Origin: an uncultured Candidatus Saccharibacteria bacterium
GTDB taxonomy: Bacteria; Patescibacteriota; Saccharimonadia; Saccharimonadales; Saccharimonadaceae
NCBI GenBank assembly: GCA_947302765.1
Contig: CAMYWN010000006.1
Coordinates: 1 to 33,811 of the forward strand
Direction of reading: 5' to 3'
DNA: 33,811 nt
Positions 15,532 to 23,136 of the stretch are shown here, piece by piece; positions within the stretch are counted from its first letter, which is position 1; every line of letters starts with the position of its first letter. A program made the translations under genes and the position numbers. The notes below the pieces were generated by a model. It ran no database searches. It was given only the letters and a program-made list of their open reading frames with translations, and was not told where the DNA came from.

Positions 15532-15840
15532 GATGGTATTCAGAAAAAGGTTAATGATTTTAATACTAAATATAATCTTGGGGGATCGATTGAGGCGAGG
15601 TTTATTGATTTGTCGTCTGAGGTTGGAGAACTCGGTAAAGAAATACTTGAGGGCACCGATTATGGTAAAAAAGAGTTTAGTAAGACGGGTAATTTGGGAT
15701 CTGAATTTGGCGATGTTTTGTTCTCGCTGGTTTCGGCCGCTAATTGCGCTGAGGTTGATTTAGGTGTTGCTTTGGAAAAAGTTTTGAAGAAGTACGAGGA
15801 TAGATTTAATAAAAAAGGGCATATTGGGTCTGAAGATTAA
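15529..15840 (+). CDS. MazG-like nucleotide pyrophosphohydrolase
   Basis: A 103-aa single-domain MazG-type all-alpha NTP pyrophosphatase, a family that hydrolyses nucleoside triphosphates and limits non-canonical or alarmone nucleotides. The metal-binding pattern is visible as SSEVGELGKEIL (near residue 28) and FGDVLFSL (near 64). Short MazG-like proteins of this size are common in phages and reduced genomes. The gene is leaderless, with its -10 box 7 nt before the ATG, and divergent from ychF. Substrate cannot be told from sequence. Confidence 0.85.
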   Translation: MDGIQKKVNDFNTKYNLGGSIEARFIDLSSEVGELGKEILEGTDYGKKEFSKTGNLGSEFGDVLFSLVSAANCAEVDLGVALEKVLKKYEDRFNKKGHIGSED

Positions 15841-15870
15841 ATAGGCGCGGTTACTAAATCAGTTAGTGGG

Positions 15871-15899
15871 TTGAAAATCTGGGACGGATTAGATATAAT
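15871..15899 (+). promoter_or_regulatory. Promoter of intergenic small RNA
   Basis: TTGAAA (15871-15876), a 17-bp spacer and TATAAT (15894-15899) make a near-consensus sigma70 promoter. It does not serve a gene directly: the next CDS starts at 16146, after a terminator. Confidence 0.65.
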
Positions 15900-15905
15900 G
15901 CGCGA

Positions 15906-15980
15906 AATGAAATACTAGTATAAGAGTAAGCATAAAAGATGCCCAAGATATTGAATTATATCAAGCGCGTCTTTTTTTTT
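15906..15980 (+). ncRNA. Candidate small RNA, about 75 nt
   Basis: It starts about 7 nt after the consensus promoter and ends in a hairpin followed by nine T residues. No ORF of note lies inside. The 5' part (CGCGAAATGAAATACTAG) is unstructured by eye. The spacer 15841-16145 is otherwise without a gene. Family unknown. Confidence 0.5.
15933..15980 (+). terminator. Rho-independent terminator of the small RNA
   Basis: The stem AAAAGATGC pairs with GCGTCTTTT (one G-U pair), with an inner stem GATAT/ATATC, followed by T9 at 15972-15980. Confidence 0.7.
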
Positions 15981-16073
15981 GTTTAATAATAATAATTTTC
16001 CACTTTGGCTTTAAAAGGTGGATTTTGGCAGTAAGCGGAATAAAAGAAATAGATTGGTTTAGAAATATATGAT

Positions 16074-16148
16074 TCCGATCTTTAAGTTCATAACCAACCT
16101 GTGATATTTGTCAGATTATAGTATATTTTGAGGTAAAATATAAGTATG
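16074..16148. repeat. Second copy of the ychF 5' end and promoter region
   Basis: CCGATCTTTAAGTTCATAACCAACCTGTGATATTTG is nearly identical to the parent at 15448. Read on the minus strand it still begins MNLKIGI, the first residues of YchF, and then decays. The copy ends in TAAAAT, 6 nt before the ATG at 16146. Confidence 0.85.
16134..16139 (+). promoter_or_regulatory. -10 box of the 16146 gene
   Basis: TAAAAT lies 6 nt before the ATG with no Shine-Dalgarno, within the duplicated promoter region. Confidence 0.45.
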
Positions 16149-16862
16149 AATGATTTGAAGAATTTTAATACCAGTCCCGATAAAGATGTTGGCCAACCTG
16201 AAGCAGAAAAAATACTTGGTTCCATGCCAAGCTTTGAGGAACATGTACCAGAATTAATAAGGCCAGAAGCTTGGACTAAATTTCCAGATATTACAGAGGG
16301 CGTAGATGAACGTCCGGACGTGAACGGTGTACCACAGACTTTATGGAGGGGTGAAAGAGTTTATCTCGATAATATTGACGAATTGGGTAATCGAAGTATT
16401 ACGACTGTTGGACATGAAGCAAAACACAATAGGGATGGTGTGGTGTTTTGTGCTCGTGATAAACAATTTGCATGTGCTTATGCTATTGGTACAGATGGCG
16501 TGATTTGGTATGGCGACGAATTGCCAAAAGAGCAGATACCCATAGGTGTAGTATATAAAATTGAAAACACCAATAATTATCTTAATGCTTCGCCAACCGA
16601 TGACGAGCCGTTATCCTTTGGGCCATTTGCTGGAAAATTTAGAGAATTTATAGTAAAAAGTGTTCCGGCTAGTCAATATTCGATTGTGGAAATATACATT
16701 ATGGATGATTTTGACCAACCTGGTGGCCATAGGCGTTCAGATTTTCGTAGGCCAAAGGAAGTATATAAAATCAGAAATCAAGAAGAATTGCCGGGTGTGA
16801 TAGCCGAAGTAAAAAGAAGAATGGATGAGCTCGATCGGAAACGACATTTATCGTCAGAATAG
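16146..16862 (+). CDS. Unknown soluble protein, possibly ADP-ribosyltransferase-like
   Basis: A 238-aa protein without signal peptide or membrane segment. I do not recognise a family with confidence. The order TLWRGERVY (near 60), VVFCARDKQFACAYAIG (near 98), IGVVYKIEN and FREFIVKSVP resembles the R ... S/T ... E layout of small mono-ADP-ribosyltransferase-like folds, but residues do not match a catalytic triad clearly. It stands alone between two copies of the ychF promoter region, suggesting that it arrived as a single-gene unit. Treat it as hypothetical. Confidence 0.6.
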   Translation: MNDLKNFNTSPDKDVGQPEAEKILGSMPSFEEHVPELIRPEAWTKFPDITEGVDERPDVNGVPQTLWRGERVYLDNIDELGNRSITTVGHEAKHNRDGVVFCARDKQFACAYAIGTDGVIWYGDELPKEQIPIGVVYKIENTNNYLNASPTDDEPLSFGPFAGKFREFIVKSVPASQYSIVEIYIMDDFDQPGGHRRSDFRRPKEVYKIRNQEELPGVIAEVKRRMDELDRKRHLSSE

Positions 16863-16891
16863 ATAAAAGGTAGTTGGTTTAGGAATACAAG

Positions 16892-16981
16892 ATGCAGACC
16901 TTTAAATTCATAACCGAATTGTGGTATTTCGGTAGTATTAAGCCAAATAATAGTGTATCTTAGTATATAATATTCGGTATG
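16892..16981. repeat. Third copy of the ychF 5' end and promoter region
   Basis: GACCTTTAAATTCATAACCGAATTGTGGTATTTC is a more diverged copy of the region at 15448. The minus strand reads MNLKVCI, then a stop. It shares the upstream stretch TTGGTTTAG with the 16074 copy. It ends in TATAAT at 16966-16971, 7 nt before the next ATG. Confidence 0.75.
16966..16971 (+). promoter_or_regulatory. -10 box of the MBL-fold gene
   Basis: TATAAT lies 7 nt upstream of the ATG at 16979, implying a leaderless mRNA; no Shine-Dalgarno is present. Confidence 0.5.
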
Positions 16982-17626
16982 AAGATTACAAAATTAGAGC
17001 ATTCTGGAATAATAATTGAGAAGGACGGGAAGCGGGTCGTTTTTGATCCGGTGGAAATTAAGGGAAAAATACCGAAATTAGAAAACGTCGTCGCTATCGT
17101 TGTTACTCATAAGCATGGCGATCATTTGCAGCTGGAGATTATCGCTGGAATACGACGCGATAATCCCGCCGTGAAGATTTTTACTACTAGTGATACGGTT
17201 TCACTCATTGAAGATGCTATTTCTGTGAAGAGTGGTGACAGTTTTGAGATTGATGGCTTTAAACTGGATTTCTTCGGAGAGAACCATGCTGATATTATTC
17301 CTGGACAAACGCCATGCGAGAATATTGGTGTGGTGGTTGACGACAGAATAATAAATCCCGGCGATTCTTTTGACCAGCCGAACGCAAAGGCGGATGTTTT
17401 ATGCGTGGCGATTTCTGCGCCTTGGCTAAAGATTGTAGAATCGATGAACTATGTCAAGAGCATTAGGCCCAAAACTGTGATACCGGTGCACGATGCTTTT
17501 TTGTCAGAGTTTGGCGAGTCCGTTAGTGGTAGTTGGATGAAAAAAGCATGCGACGAAGTAGGGGCGGACTACAAAGAACTAAGGCCGGGTGAAAGTATGA
17601 CTGACAACGTGGAGAGTTTGGGATGA
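16979..17626 (+). CDS. MBL-fold metal-dependent hydrolase (UlaG-like)
   Basis: A 215-aa metallo-beta-lactamase-fold protein. The metal motif HKHGDHL (near residue 43), the opening MKITKLEHSGIIIEKDGKRVVFDP, the ENHAD histidine, NPGDSF and the C-terminal PVHDAF motif fit the UlaG/YtnP-like group, which includes lactonases and phosphodiesterases acting on small molecules. The substrate is not predictable. It overlaps the next ORF by 4 nt (ATGA), so the two are coupled and may act on related nucleotide or sugar compounds. Confidence 0.85.
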   Translation: MKITKLEHSGIIIEKDGKRVVFDPVEIKGKIPKLENVVAIVVTHKHGDHLQLEIIAGIRRDNPAVKIFTTSDTVSLIEDAISVKSGDSFEIDGFKLDFFGENHADIIPGQTPCENIGVVVDDRIINPGDSFDQPNAKADVLCVAISAPWLKIVESMNYVKSIRPKTVIPVHDAFLSEFGESVSGSWMKKACDEVGADYKELRPGESMTDNVESLG

Positions 17627-18033
17627 ATATTTGTATTTGTTGTAGTTTGAGTTTTACCGACAAGGTAAAAATTGTGGCTCGGAATTTAGAAAAAATGGGG
17701 CACGATGTTTTCCTGCCAAACGGAGTTTTGGTTGATGCGATTCATAAACCAGATTTTGATCCGGTGGTAGCAAAGCATGATAATGGTTATGATGCAATAC
17801 GTGAGCATTTTGACAAAATCAAGAAAGCCGATGCGATTTTGGTATGTAACTATACGAAAAACGATGTCGAGAATTATATTGGAGCAAATACGTTTTTAGA
17901 AATGGGTTTTGCTTATTATCTAGGGAAACCTATTTTTGTGCTCAATCCTTTGCCGGATTACAAGTATGTCAATGATGAGCTGTTGAGTTTTGGTGTTAAC
18001 TTAATAAATGGTGATTTGTCTAGAATAAAATGA
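17623..18033 (+). CDS. Nucleoside 2-deoxyribosyltransferase-like protein
   Basis: A 136-aa Rossmann-like protein resembling the nucleoside 2-deoxyribosyltransferase / DUF4406 group. It opens with MNICICCSLSFTD, has ADAILVCNY in the middle and a helix with NTFLEMGFAYYLGKPIFVLN that carries the family glutamate. It is a paralogue of the gene at 21180: both end in a GFG/SFG ... NGDLS or HGDLS motif. Members process nucleosides or, in related folds, NAD-type molecules. The coupled MBL gene suggests small-molecule metabolism or salvage. Confidence 0.7.
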   Translation: MNICICCSLSFTDKVKIVARNLEKMGHDVFLPNGVLVDAIHKPDFDPVVAKHDNGYDAIREHFDKIKKADAILVCNYTKNDVENYIGANTFLEMGFAYYLGKPIFVLNPLPDYKYVNDELLSFGVNLINGDLSRIK

Positions 18034-18097
18034 TACACCTCTAAAAGCGGGTTTAGTAAGATACTGCCAAGATTCTTTATTCTGGTGTATTTTCTGA

Positions 18098-18103
18098 TAG
18101 AAT
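18098..18103 (+). promoter_or_regulatory. -10 box of the Nudix gene
   Basis: TAGAAT preceded by TGA (extended form) lies 7 nt before the ATG at 18111. The spacer 18034-18097 has a GGTTTAG...CTTTA stretch that may be a fourth, heavily decayed copy of the ychF-end repeat. Confidence 0.45.
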
Positions 18104-18110
18104 ATTCTGT

Positions 18111-18515
18111 ATGGTGAAAGAGAAAAGCTGTGGTTGTATCATTTTGAAAGATAATTCAGTGCTTATAATTGGGGCGAGAGATGATAATGGAAAATTGTAT
18201 TGGTCGTTTCCAAAAGGACATCAGGAACGAGGAGAGACAGACATTGAGACTGCGCTTCGAGAAACCAAAGAAGAGGTTGGGCTGGATGTTGAAATAGTTG
18301 ATAGAGAGCCAATCCGGACTTGGCACATGGTACATAATGGAACCGTGCGCAAGGAAATACGATTATTTATCGCGAAACCCCTAAATGGTGATATCTTAAG
18401 ACAGGAAGACGAAGTAGAAATAGTGAGATGGGCACCCATTGACGAAGCTGGTAGCTTTTTTGACGAATACTACAATGATGTGTGGGAAGAGTTTTTGCGT
18501 AGGGTGAAGTCGTAA
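18111..18515 (+). CDS. Nudix hydrolase
   Basis: A 134-aa Nudix hydrolase. The Nudix box is complete (GHQERGETDIETALRETKEEVG, near residues 40-61). The N-terminus SCGCIILKD and the WSFPKGH lead-in resemble diadenosine polyphosphate (Ap4A) hydrolases of the MutT type. These cleave nucleoside diphosphates linked to another group, often for clean-up. It is the third small nucleotide-related gene in the 15.5-18.5 kb block. The exact substrate is unknown. Confidence 0.9.
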   Translation: MVKEKSCGCIILKDNSVLIIGARDDNGKLYWSFPKGHQERGETDIETALRETKEEVGLDVEIVDREPIRTWHMVHNGTVRKEIRLFIAKPLNGDILRQEDEVEIVRWAPIDEAGSFFDEYYNDVWEEFLRRVKS

Positions 18516-18527
18516 ACTATTGTGGTG

Positions 18528-18533
18528 TATAAT
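18528..18533 (+). promoter_or_regulatory. -10 box of the MFS gene
   Basis: TATAAT lies 6 nt before the ATG at 18540. This supports 18540 over the upstream GTG at 18522. Confidence 0.5.
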
Positions 18534-18539
18534 AAACAT

Positions 18540-19658
18540 ATGAGCGATCGGGCGAAGTATAACGTATTTTTATTTGTCTCAACATTTGCAAGGGCATTGG
18601 TTGAGATTTTTATTTCACTCTTTTTATTTAAGAATGGTTTTTCGCTTAGCCAGGTGTTGTTGGTTTATTTATTAGAAAACTTTTTCGCTTTATTTATTTC
18701 TTATGCTATGGTGAGGATTGGTGAAAGATACAATTATGCGGTCGTAATGTGTATTGGGATTGTGGCATTTATTATTTTGCAAGTTGTTTTAAGTCATCCA
18801 GTGCATGATGGTTTCTTTGTGGTACTATTATCCTTCTTGTATTCGCTTTATAGGAGGGGGTACTGGGTAGCCAGAAGATATTATGTGACTAAAGTGGTAC
18901 CGCGGCGAGACTCGTCAGGTCCATTTAGTATTATGATGGTAGTATCGGAAGTCGCTTCGACTTCGGCTGGTTTTTTGGGCGGTTCTTTATTAGACGGATT
19001 TAATGTGTTGACCTTAACGATATTATCTTCAGTCCTATTATTCGTAAGCGCGATCCCGCTTCTTTGGATTAAAGGTAAACCGAGTGGAACCAAGGTTGAA
19101 TTAATGAAGAATTTAAAAAAATATGACAAGAAGAACTATTTAGCTTTTTCGTTGTTTGAAATAAACAATGTTTTGACGTTTATTTTCCCGATTTTTGTTA
19201 CTCTTTACATTAAAGAAACATATATGATGGCGGGGGTAGTGAGCGCGGTTAGTAGTCTTGCGATAATTGTTTTTATTCTGATTTACGGTAGGGTAATCAA
19301 GAAAAGAAACTATTTTATACTTAGTACAGTACTTTTTGTTGCGATAAACAGCAGCAAACTATTGTTTTTGGACTATGCTTTTTTGGTGCTTTGCTTTGTG
19401 GAGGGGATTGTTAAGAAGATGCAGGAGCAATCGCTTAATAAAATTTATTTCGAAAATCGGGGCGATATGGATCTAACACATTACAACTTGATATATCAAA
19501 TTGTTGAGGCGTTTGCCAGAATAATCGTGACGATTCCTTTGCTATTTATGAACGATGTGAGAATGATGATAATGTTTGTTTTGGTTGTTATTTGTATTAA
19601 TATAATAATATATGCTTGTAGTGTAAAAAATCGGGTTTGGCATGAAACGGATACATAA
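18540..19658 (+). CDS. Major facilitator superfamily-like transporter
   Basis: A 372-aa integral membrane protein with about ten to eleven hydrophobic helices and short loops, in MFS style. RRGYWVARRYYVTKVVPRRDS near residue 110 looks like a cytoplasmic loop between helices. No substrate signature is visible. The track start at 18522 is a GTG upstream of the -10 box, so MSDRAKYN at 18540 is the better start. The following gene starts inside its 3' end (17-nt overlap), so the two are probably co-expressed. Confidence 0.8.
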   Translation: MSDRAKYNVFLFVSTFARALVEIFISLFLFKNGFSLSQVLLVYLLENFFALFISYAMVRIGERYNYAVVMCIGIVAFIILQVVLSHPVHDGFFVVLLSFLYSLYRRGYWVARRYYVTKVVPRRDSSGPFSIMMVVSEVASTSAGFLGGSLLDGFNVLTLTILSSVLLFVSAIPLLWIKGKPSGTKVELMKNLKKYDKKNYLAFSLFEINNVLTFIFPIFVTLYIKETYMMAGVVSAVSSLAIIVFILIYGRVIKKRNYFILSTVLFVAINSSKLLFLDYAFLVLCFVEGIVKKMQEQSLNKIYFENRGDMDLTHYNLIYQIVEAFARIIVTIPLLFMNDVRMMIMFVLVVICINIIIYACSVKNRVWHETDT

Positions 19659-21024
19659 AAAAGACAAAACCAAAAAAGGATTGTTGATAGTTTTGATTAG
19701 TTTGATTTTGGTGATTGTGATATTGGTTATTCTTAACGTCATGCTTGCGATTACGAATGCAAAACGTAAACAAGTTTGGCAAGATGCTGAATCCTTTTGC
19801 GAGAGCCTCTTTGAGAGTGGCGCAGTAAAGGAAGATGTTATGGAAGAAGATATGAAGACGTGCCTTGAAAAGTTAGACAAAGTTGATAGACAGGATAAGA
19901 CGGATAGTTATCGCGAAGCAATTAAGGATGCGAAGTTTTATCTAGAGGTAAAAAATGAGATTGCGAACTATTATGATGAGGAAGGGATTTTTAAGGAGGA
20001 GACGAGAGAAGCTGAACTGACCGAAACCGAGCATGCTTTTGGCGCGTTAGCGGAGCCTTATCGGGAGAAATTGGAGGCGGAGATAAATCGGCTTTGGGCG
20101 GAGTTTGAAAAGGTTAGAGACGTGAAAGAGGTGGTGCTCGGGTTGTTTGATGGGTTAGAAGATATTGAATACTTTGAGCAGGCGGAGGTTTCGGAAGCGG
20201 TTGGAAGGGAACAATATGAGGATGTAAGGCAATTAGTAGATACCGTATCTCAAGTGGAGCTGAAAGAAAAGTTACAGCTGGCGCTGAAGAAGGTCGACGA
20301 AAAGATAAGTAGAGATGAACAAATACTAAGAGAAAAACAAGAAGCGGAAAGGCGTGCGTATTTGGCGAGACTGGAAGCGGAGAGAATTGAACGGGAGAGA
20401 ATCGAAAAGGAGAGAAGAGAAGCGGAAGAACGTCGGCAAGCCGAAATCGCGGCGGCCTGGCATATTTTGGATATTCGATATATTTCGCAAAACCATTTTG
20501 AAGTATTTAATGGTTGCGAGGCGGCCTCGCTTCTAATGGGGATGCATTATAAGGGGCTACTCTTGAATACTGAGTATAGAAAATTCGTAGATGAGATGCC
20601 GAAATCAGATGATCCGCATACGGGTTTTTACTTGGATATTTACGGTTATGAGCCGCGCGATGAGGCACATTGGATAGACGCGGCTCCGCTGGTTGCGTAT
20701 GGGAATCAGAGTGCGGGAAGTAGCGCTGTAGTTGATTTGAGCGGAAGCTCGATAGAGGCGATCAAGAATGAGGTACTAAATGATAATCCGGTAGTAATAT
20801 ATCTAACCTACAATTTTGAGGATTTAAAAGAGATTGTAAATGGGGCGCCGGTTAATCTTCATGTAGTATTGTTGTCGGGATATAATCAGATGACGGACGA
20901 ATACCAAGTAATCGACCCGTGGACCAGAAGAACAGGACAGTACGTGTTTACGGTTGCTGGTAGCAGAATCGATAGTCTGTACAGGCAAGTAGGGCAAAAA
21001 GCAGTGGTGGTGAGGTCAGAATAG
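19642..21024 (+). CDS. Membrane-anchored C39-like cysteine peptidase with coiled coil
   Basis: A 460-aa protein. A transmembrane helix (about residues 11-34) is followed by a long helical/coiled-coil stalk rich in E, K and R (to about residue 270). The C-terminal 190 residues look like a papain-like C39_2 (YvpB-type) domain: FNGCEAASLLMG with the catalytic cysteine, LHVVLLSGYN with the histidine, and VIDPW with the aspartate. It would act outside the cell on peptides or wall-associated proteins. It starts within the MFS gene. Its stop lies in a 21-bp tandem repeat array. Confidence 0.82.
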   Translation: MKRIHKKDKTKKGLLIVLISLILVIVILVILNVMLAITNAKRKQVWQDAESFCESLFESGAVKEDVMEEDMKTCLEKLDKVDRQDKTDSYREAIKDAKFYLEVKNEIANYYDEEGIFKEETREAELTETEHAFGALAEPYREKLEAEINRLWAEFEKVRDVKEVVLGLFDGLEDIEYFEQAEVSEAVGREQYEDVRQLVDTVSQVELKEKLQLALKKVDEKISRDEQILREKQEAERRAYLARLEAERIERERIEKERREAEERRQAEIAAAWHILDIRYISQNHFEVFNGCEAASLLMGMHYKGLLLNTEYRKFVDEMPKSDDPHTGFYLDIYGYEPRDEAHWIDAAPLVAYGNQSAGSSAVVDLSGSSIEAIKNEVLNDNPVVIYLTYNFEDLKEIVNGAPVNLHVVLLSGYNQMTDEYQVIDPWTRRTGQYVFTVAGSRIDSLYRQVGQKAVVVRSE

Positions 21025-21134
21025 CTGAGTAAAAGGCGCGAATAGCTAAGTAAAAGGTGTTTGCGATGATTTGTTTGTCGTTCGCGATGATTCGTTTGTC
21101 GTTTGTAGTGATTTGTTTGTAGTTTGCAGGCTAG
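21018..21134 (+). repeat. Tandem repeat, 21 bp x 5.5 (gene-tail array)
   Basis: Exactly phased 21-bp units start at 21018, 21039, 21060, 21081 and 21102, with a partial sixth at 21123. The first holds the stop codon of the C39-like gene (AGAATAGCTGAGTAAAAGG); units 1-2 and 3-5 form two subfamilies (the latter TTTGCGATGATTTGTTTGTCG). Confidence 0.85.
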
Positions 21135-21179
21135 ATTTTGATGTATAATGTGAGTAATAAGTAGAGGAGGTAATTAATC

Positions 21180-21593
21180 ATGAAGGTGTATGTGGCGGCA
21201 TCGAGTAGTTTCTGGGATAGATTGCCGGGAGTAAAAGATAGATTGGAAAAGTTGGGACACGAGGTGTTGTTGCCTTCTACCATGAATGACCCTGATTTAG
21301 AAGAAAAGTCTTGGAAAGAGGGTAAGGACGCACACGCGAAGCTAATTCGAGGATTATTTGAGGATAGCGAAGAAATAATAGGGAAACAAAGTGACGCGAT
21401 TTACTTGATGAACTGGGATAAACGAGGGATTTCTGGCTACGTAGGAGGGGCGGCACTAGTAGAGCTGTATATTGCACATCGGGAGCACAAGAAGATTTTT
21501 ATTGAAAATGATGTTTTTCCGGGGCTAATGTATGATGAGATTATGGGGTTTGGCCCGACCTTTGTGCACGGTGATTTGAGTAAGATAGTATAA
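21180..21593 (+). CDS. Nucleoside 2-deoxyribosyltransferase-like protein (paralogue)
   Basis: A 137-aa relative of the 17623 gene, with the same plan: a beta-strand start (MKVYVAASSSF), a GHEVLLP strand, SDAIYLMNWDK, and GYVGGAALVELYIAHREHKKIFI with the glutamate helix, ending FVHGDLSKI. Family members transfer deoxyribose between bases, but the catalytic role here is unproven. Unlike many neighbours it has a strong Shine-Dalgarno (AGAGGAGG, 9-10 nt before ATG) and a TATAAT at about 21144. Confidence 0.7.
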   Translation: MKVYVAASSSFWDRLPGVKDRLEKLGHEVLLPSTMNDPDLEEKSWKEGKDAHAKLIRGLFEDSEEIIGKQSDAIYLMNWDKRGISGYVGGAALVELYIAHREHKKIFIENDVFPGLMYDEIMGFGPTFVHGDLSKIV

Positions 21594-21672
21594 GTGATTA
21601 GGTTTGATGTGCGCGACTAAGCTGGCGTGTATTGGGTTTGGGAGAATGTGGTAGATTTCGTAGGAAGAGTGG

Positions 21673-21678
21673 TACAAT
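21673..21678 (+). promoter_or_regulatory. -10 box of the IMPase gene
   Basis: TACAAT lies 6 nt before the ATG at 21685, giving a leaderless mRNA. Confidence 0.45.
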
Positions 21679-21684
21679 AAAATT

Positions 21685-22392
21685 ATGGAAGTGGAGTTTT
21701 TGAAGAAAATTGTAAAGGAAGCCGAGGGGATTTCGGAGAAACATTTTGAGGTACATCGTAAAGGTGACGAGGGGGATATAGTAACGGATTTGGACCTTGA
21801 GATTGAGAAATACTTGATTGAGAAGATAAAGGAGAGCTATCCGGACTTTGCGATTGTGAGTGAGGAATTTAATGCGGAGAATGCAGAAACGGATAATTGT
21901 TTTATTATCGATCCTATTGATGGAACGATTAATTTTGCTAATGGTCTGCCGATGTGGGGGACGCAGGTGGCCTGTAAAAAGAATGGCGAAGTAGTGGCAA
22001 GCGTTATTAATCTGCCACGGATGGGGGAGATGTACTATGCAGACGAGACTGGGGCTTATCGGAATGGCGAGAGAATTGGGGTGAGAGAGGTTCCGATTAA
22101 AGATGCGTTATATTCGATAGTGGGGAAGAAAGCGATTACGGATGCGGTAAAAATGTGTGCGTATACGGATCATCGAAGGTTTTTTGGGGCGTCGTGCTAT
22201 GACTTTACGGCGATGGCGTGTGGGCGGATTCATGGGACGAACTATCGAGCGGAACATCCGTGGGATTATGAGCCGGGATTATTCTTGTGTAAGATGGCGG
22301 GAGCTGTAGTAAAGGATGTGAGAGGGTTTCATGCGGCGGCGATGAATCAGGAATTCTTGGATTTGTTGGAGAAAGAAACGGCCTTGCGGTAG
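21685..22392 (+). CDS. Inositol monophosphatase family protein (SuhB-like)
   Basis: A 235-aa metal-dependent sugar/inositol phosphatase. The conserved metal sites are visible: VSEEF (E, near residue 65), DPIDGTINF (near 77) and the C-terminal WDYEPGLFLCKMAGA motif. Family members dephosphorylate inositol-1-phosphate, fructose-1,6-bisphosphate or PAP, and the choice cannot be made from sequence. It is slightly shorter than E. coli SuhB (267 aa) but has all motifs. Confidence 0.88.
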   Translation: MEVEFLKKIVKEAEGISEKHFEVHRKGDEGDIVTDLDLEIEKYLIEKIKESYPDFAIVSEEFNAENAETDNCFIIDPIDGTINFANGLPMWGTQVACKKNGEVVASVINLPRMGEMYYADETGAYRNGERIGVREVPIKDALYSIVGKKAITDAVKMCAYTDHRRFFGASCYDFTAMACGRIHGTNYRAEHPWDYEPGLFLCKMAGAVVKDVRGFHAAAMNQEFLDLLEKETALR

Positions 22393-22417
22393 AGCAGAGG
22401 GGGCGTTTTGGTGCTGG

Positions 22418-22505
22418 GGTGCAAGAAGCTAGGGTTAGCGGCCGAGTGCAAAAAGCTGACGTAAAAATCTGAATCGGTGATTGAGTGGAAAAAACTAGTG
22501 TTTAA
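22418..22505. repeat. Degenerate spacer repeat after IMPase gene
   Basis: GCAAGAAGCTAG (22421), GCAAAAAGCTGA (22448) and GGAAAAAACTAG (22487) are similar but unevenly spaced (27 and 39 bp). They may be remnants of a gene-tail array; weaker than the others. Confidence 0.35.
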
Positions 22506-22507
22506 GG

Positions 22508-22536
22508 TTGACAAAAAATGAGTTTTGTGGTACAAT
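22508..22536 (+). promoter_or_regulatory. Consensus promoter of the 22.6-kb membrane gene
   Basis: TTGACA (22508-22513), a 17-bp spacer and TACAAT (22531-22536) form a near-perfect sigma70 promoter. The expected start is near 22543. The leader then holds a small hairpin, TGGC-GCTTTT-GCCA. Confidence 0.7.
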
Positions 22537-22596
22537 CTAGGGTAGATGGCGCTTTTGCCACGAGAGTATTTTAAAAATATTAGGGGGTTTAAAAAA

Positions 22597-23019
22597 ATGA
22601 AGAAAATGTTATTTCCATTCGCGTGTGTTTGTTACGTTATTTACTGGGGCGGCATTATGACCAAGTTTTATCTTGGCACAATGGAGAGTTACATTCTTTG
22701 GACGGTGCTCTGGTTGAACTTCGGGGTACTAAGTGGCTCTGTCTTTAATCGAGGCCACGAAATGGCTGTGGAACACTTGAGAGAGGAAGGTATTCGGTAT
22801 GACAATAAGTACCGATACTTGCCGGCCTGTGTCTGTGCAGTTGTTGGTCTCATTACCTACTACGCCGCCTTTAAGTACTTCGATGCCCAAGATAATCCTT
22901 GGGGCGCAGTGGTGCCGGCTATCTACCTTATTTTCATGGAGGTGGTGTCGCGCTTTGTGTGGGCTGGTAAGCTCAGTCGAGTGCGAAGACGGAAGCGTCA
23001 TAAAAGAAGAAGGAGGTAA
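22597..23019 (+). CDS. Small multi-pass membrane protein, unknown
   Basis: This protein has three to four hydrophobic helices and a basic C-terminus (KRHKRRRR) expected to stay in the cytoplasm. No family is recognised. Two starts are possible. ATG 22597 has an AGGGGG Shine-Dalgarno 9 nt upstream and begins MKKMLFPFACV. ATG 22546, as in the ORF track, lies 9 nt after the -10 box and would be leaderless, adding 17 residues. I prefer 22597 but only slightly. A strong terminator follows immediately. Confidence 0.65.
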   Translation: MKKMLFPFACVCYVIYWGGIMTKFYLGTMESYILWTVLWLNFGVLSGSVFNRGHEMAVEHLREEGIRYDNKYRYLPACVCAVVGLITYYAAFKYFDAQDNPWGAVVPAIYLIFMEVVSRFVWAGKLSRVRRRKRHKRRRR

Positions 23020-23026
23020 AAACATG

Positions 23027-23059
23027 TGCCCTGGGCCGAAAGGCTCGGGGCATTTTTTT
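23027..23059 (+). terminator. Rho-independent terminator
   Basis: The stem TGCCCTGGGCC pairs with GGCTCGGGGCA (one mismatch) around a GAAA tetraloop, followed by seven Ts. Confidence 0.9.
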
Positions 23060-23068
23060 GTTGGAGAT

Positions 23069-23107
23069 TTTTGCTACAAACTTTTGCTACAAACTTTTGC
23101 TACAAAC
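23069..23107 (+). repeat. Perfect 13-bp x 3 tandem repeat
   Basis: TTTTGCTACAAAC occurs three times in a row without a mismatch, between the terminator and the metallopeptidase gene. Being perfect, it is the youngest-looking repeat in the window. Confidence 0.9.
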
Positions 23108-23136
23108 TGGACAAAATGTAGTAAACTAGAATTAGC

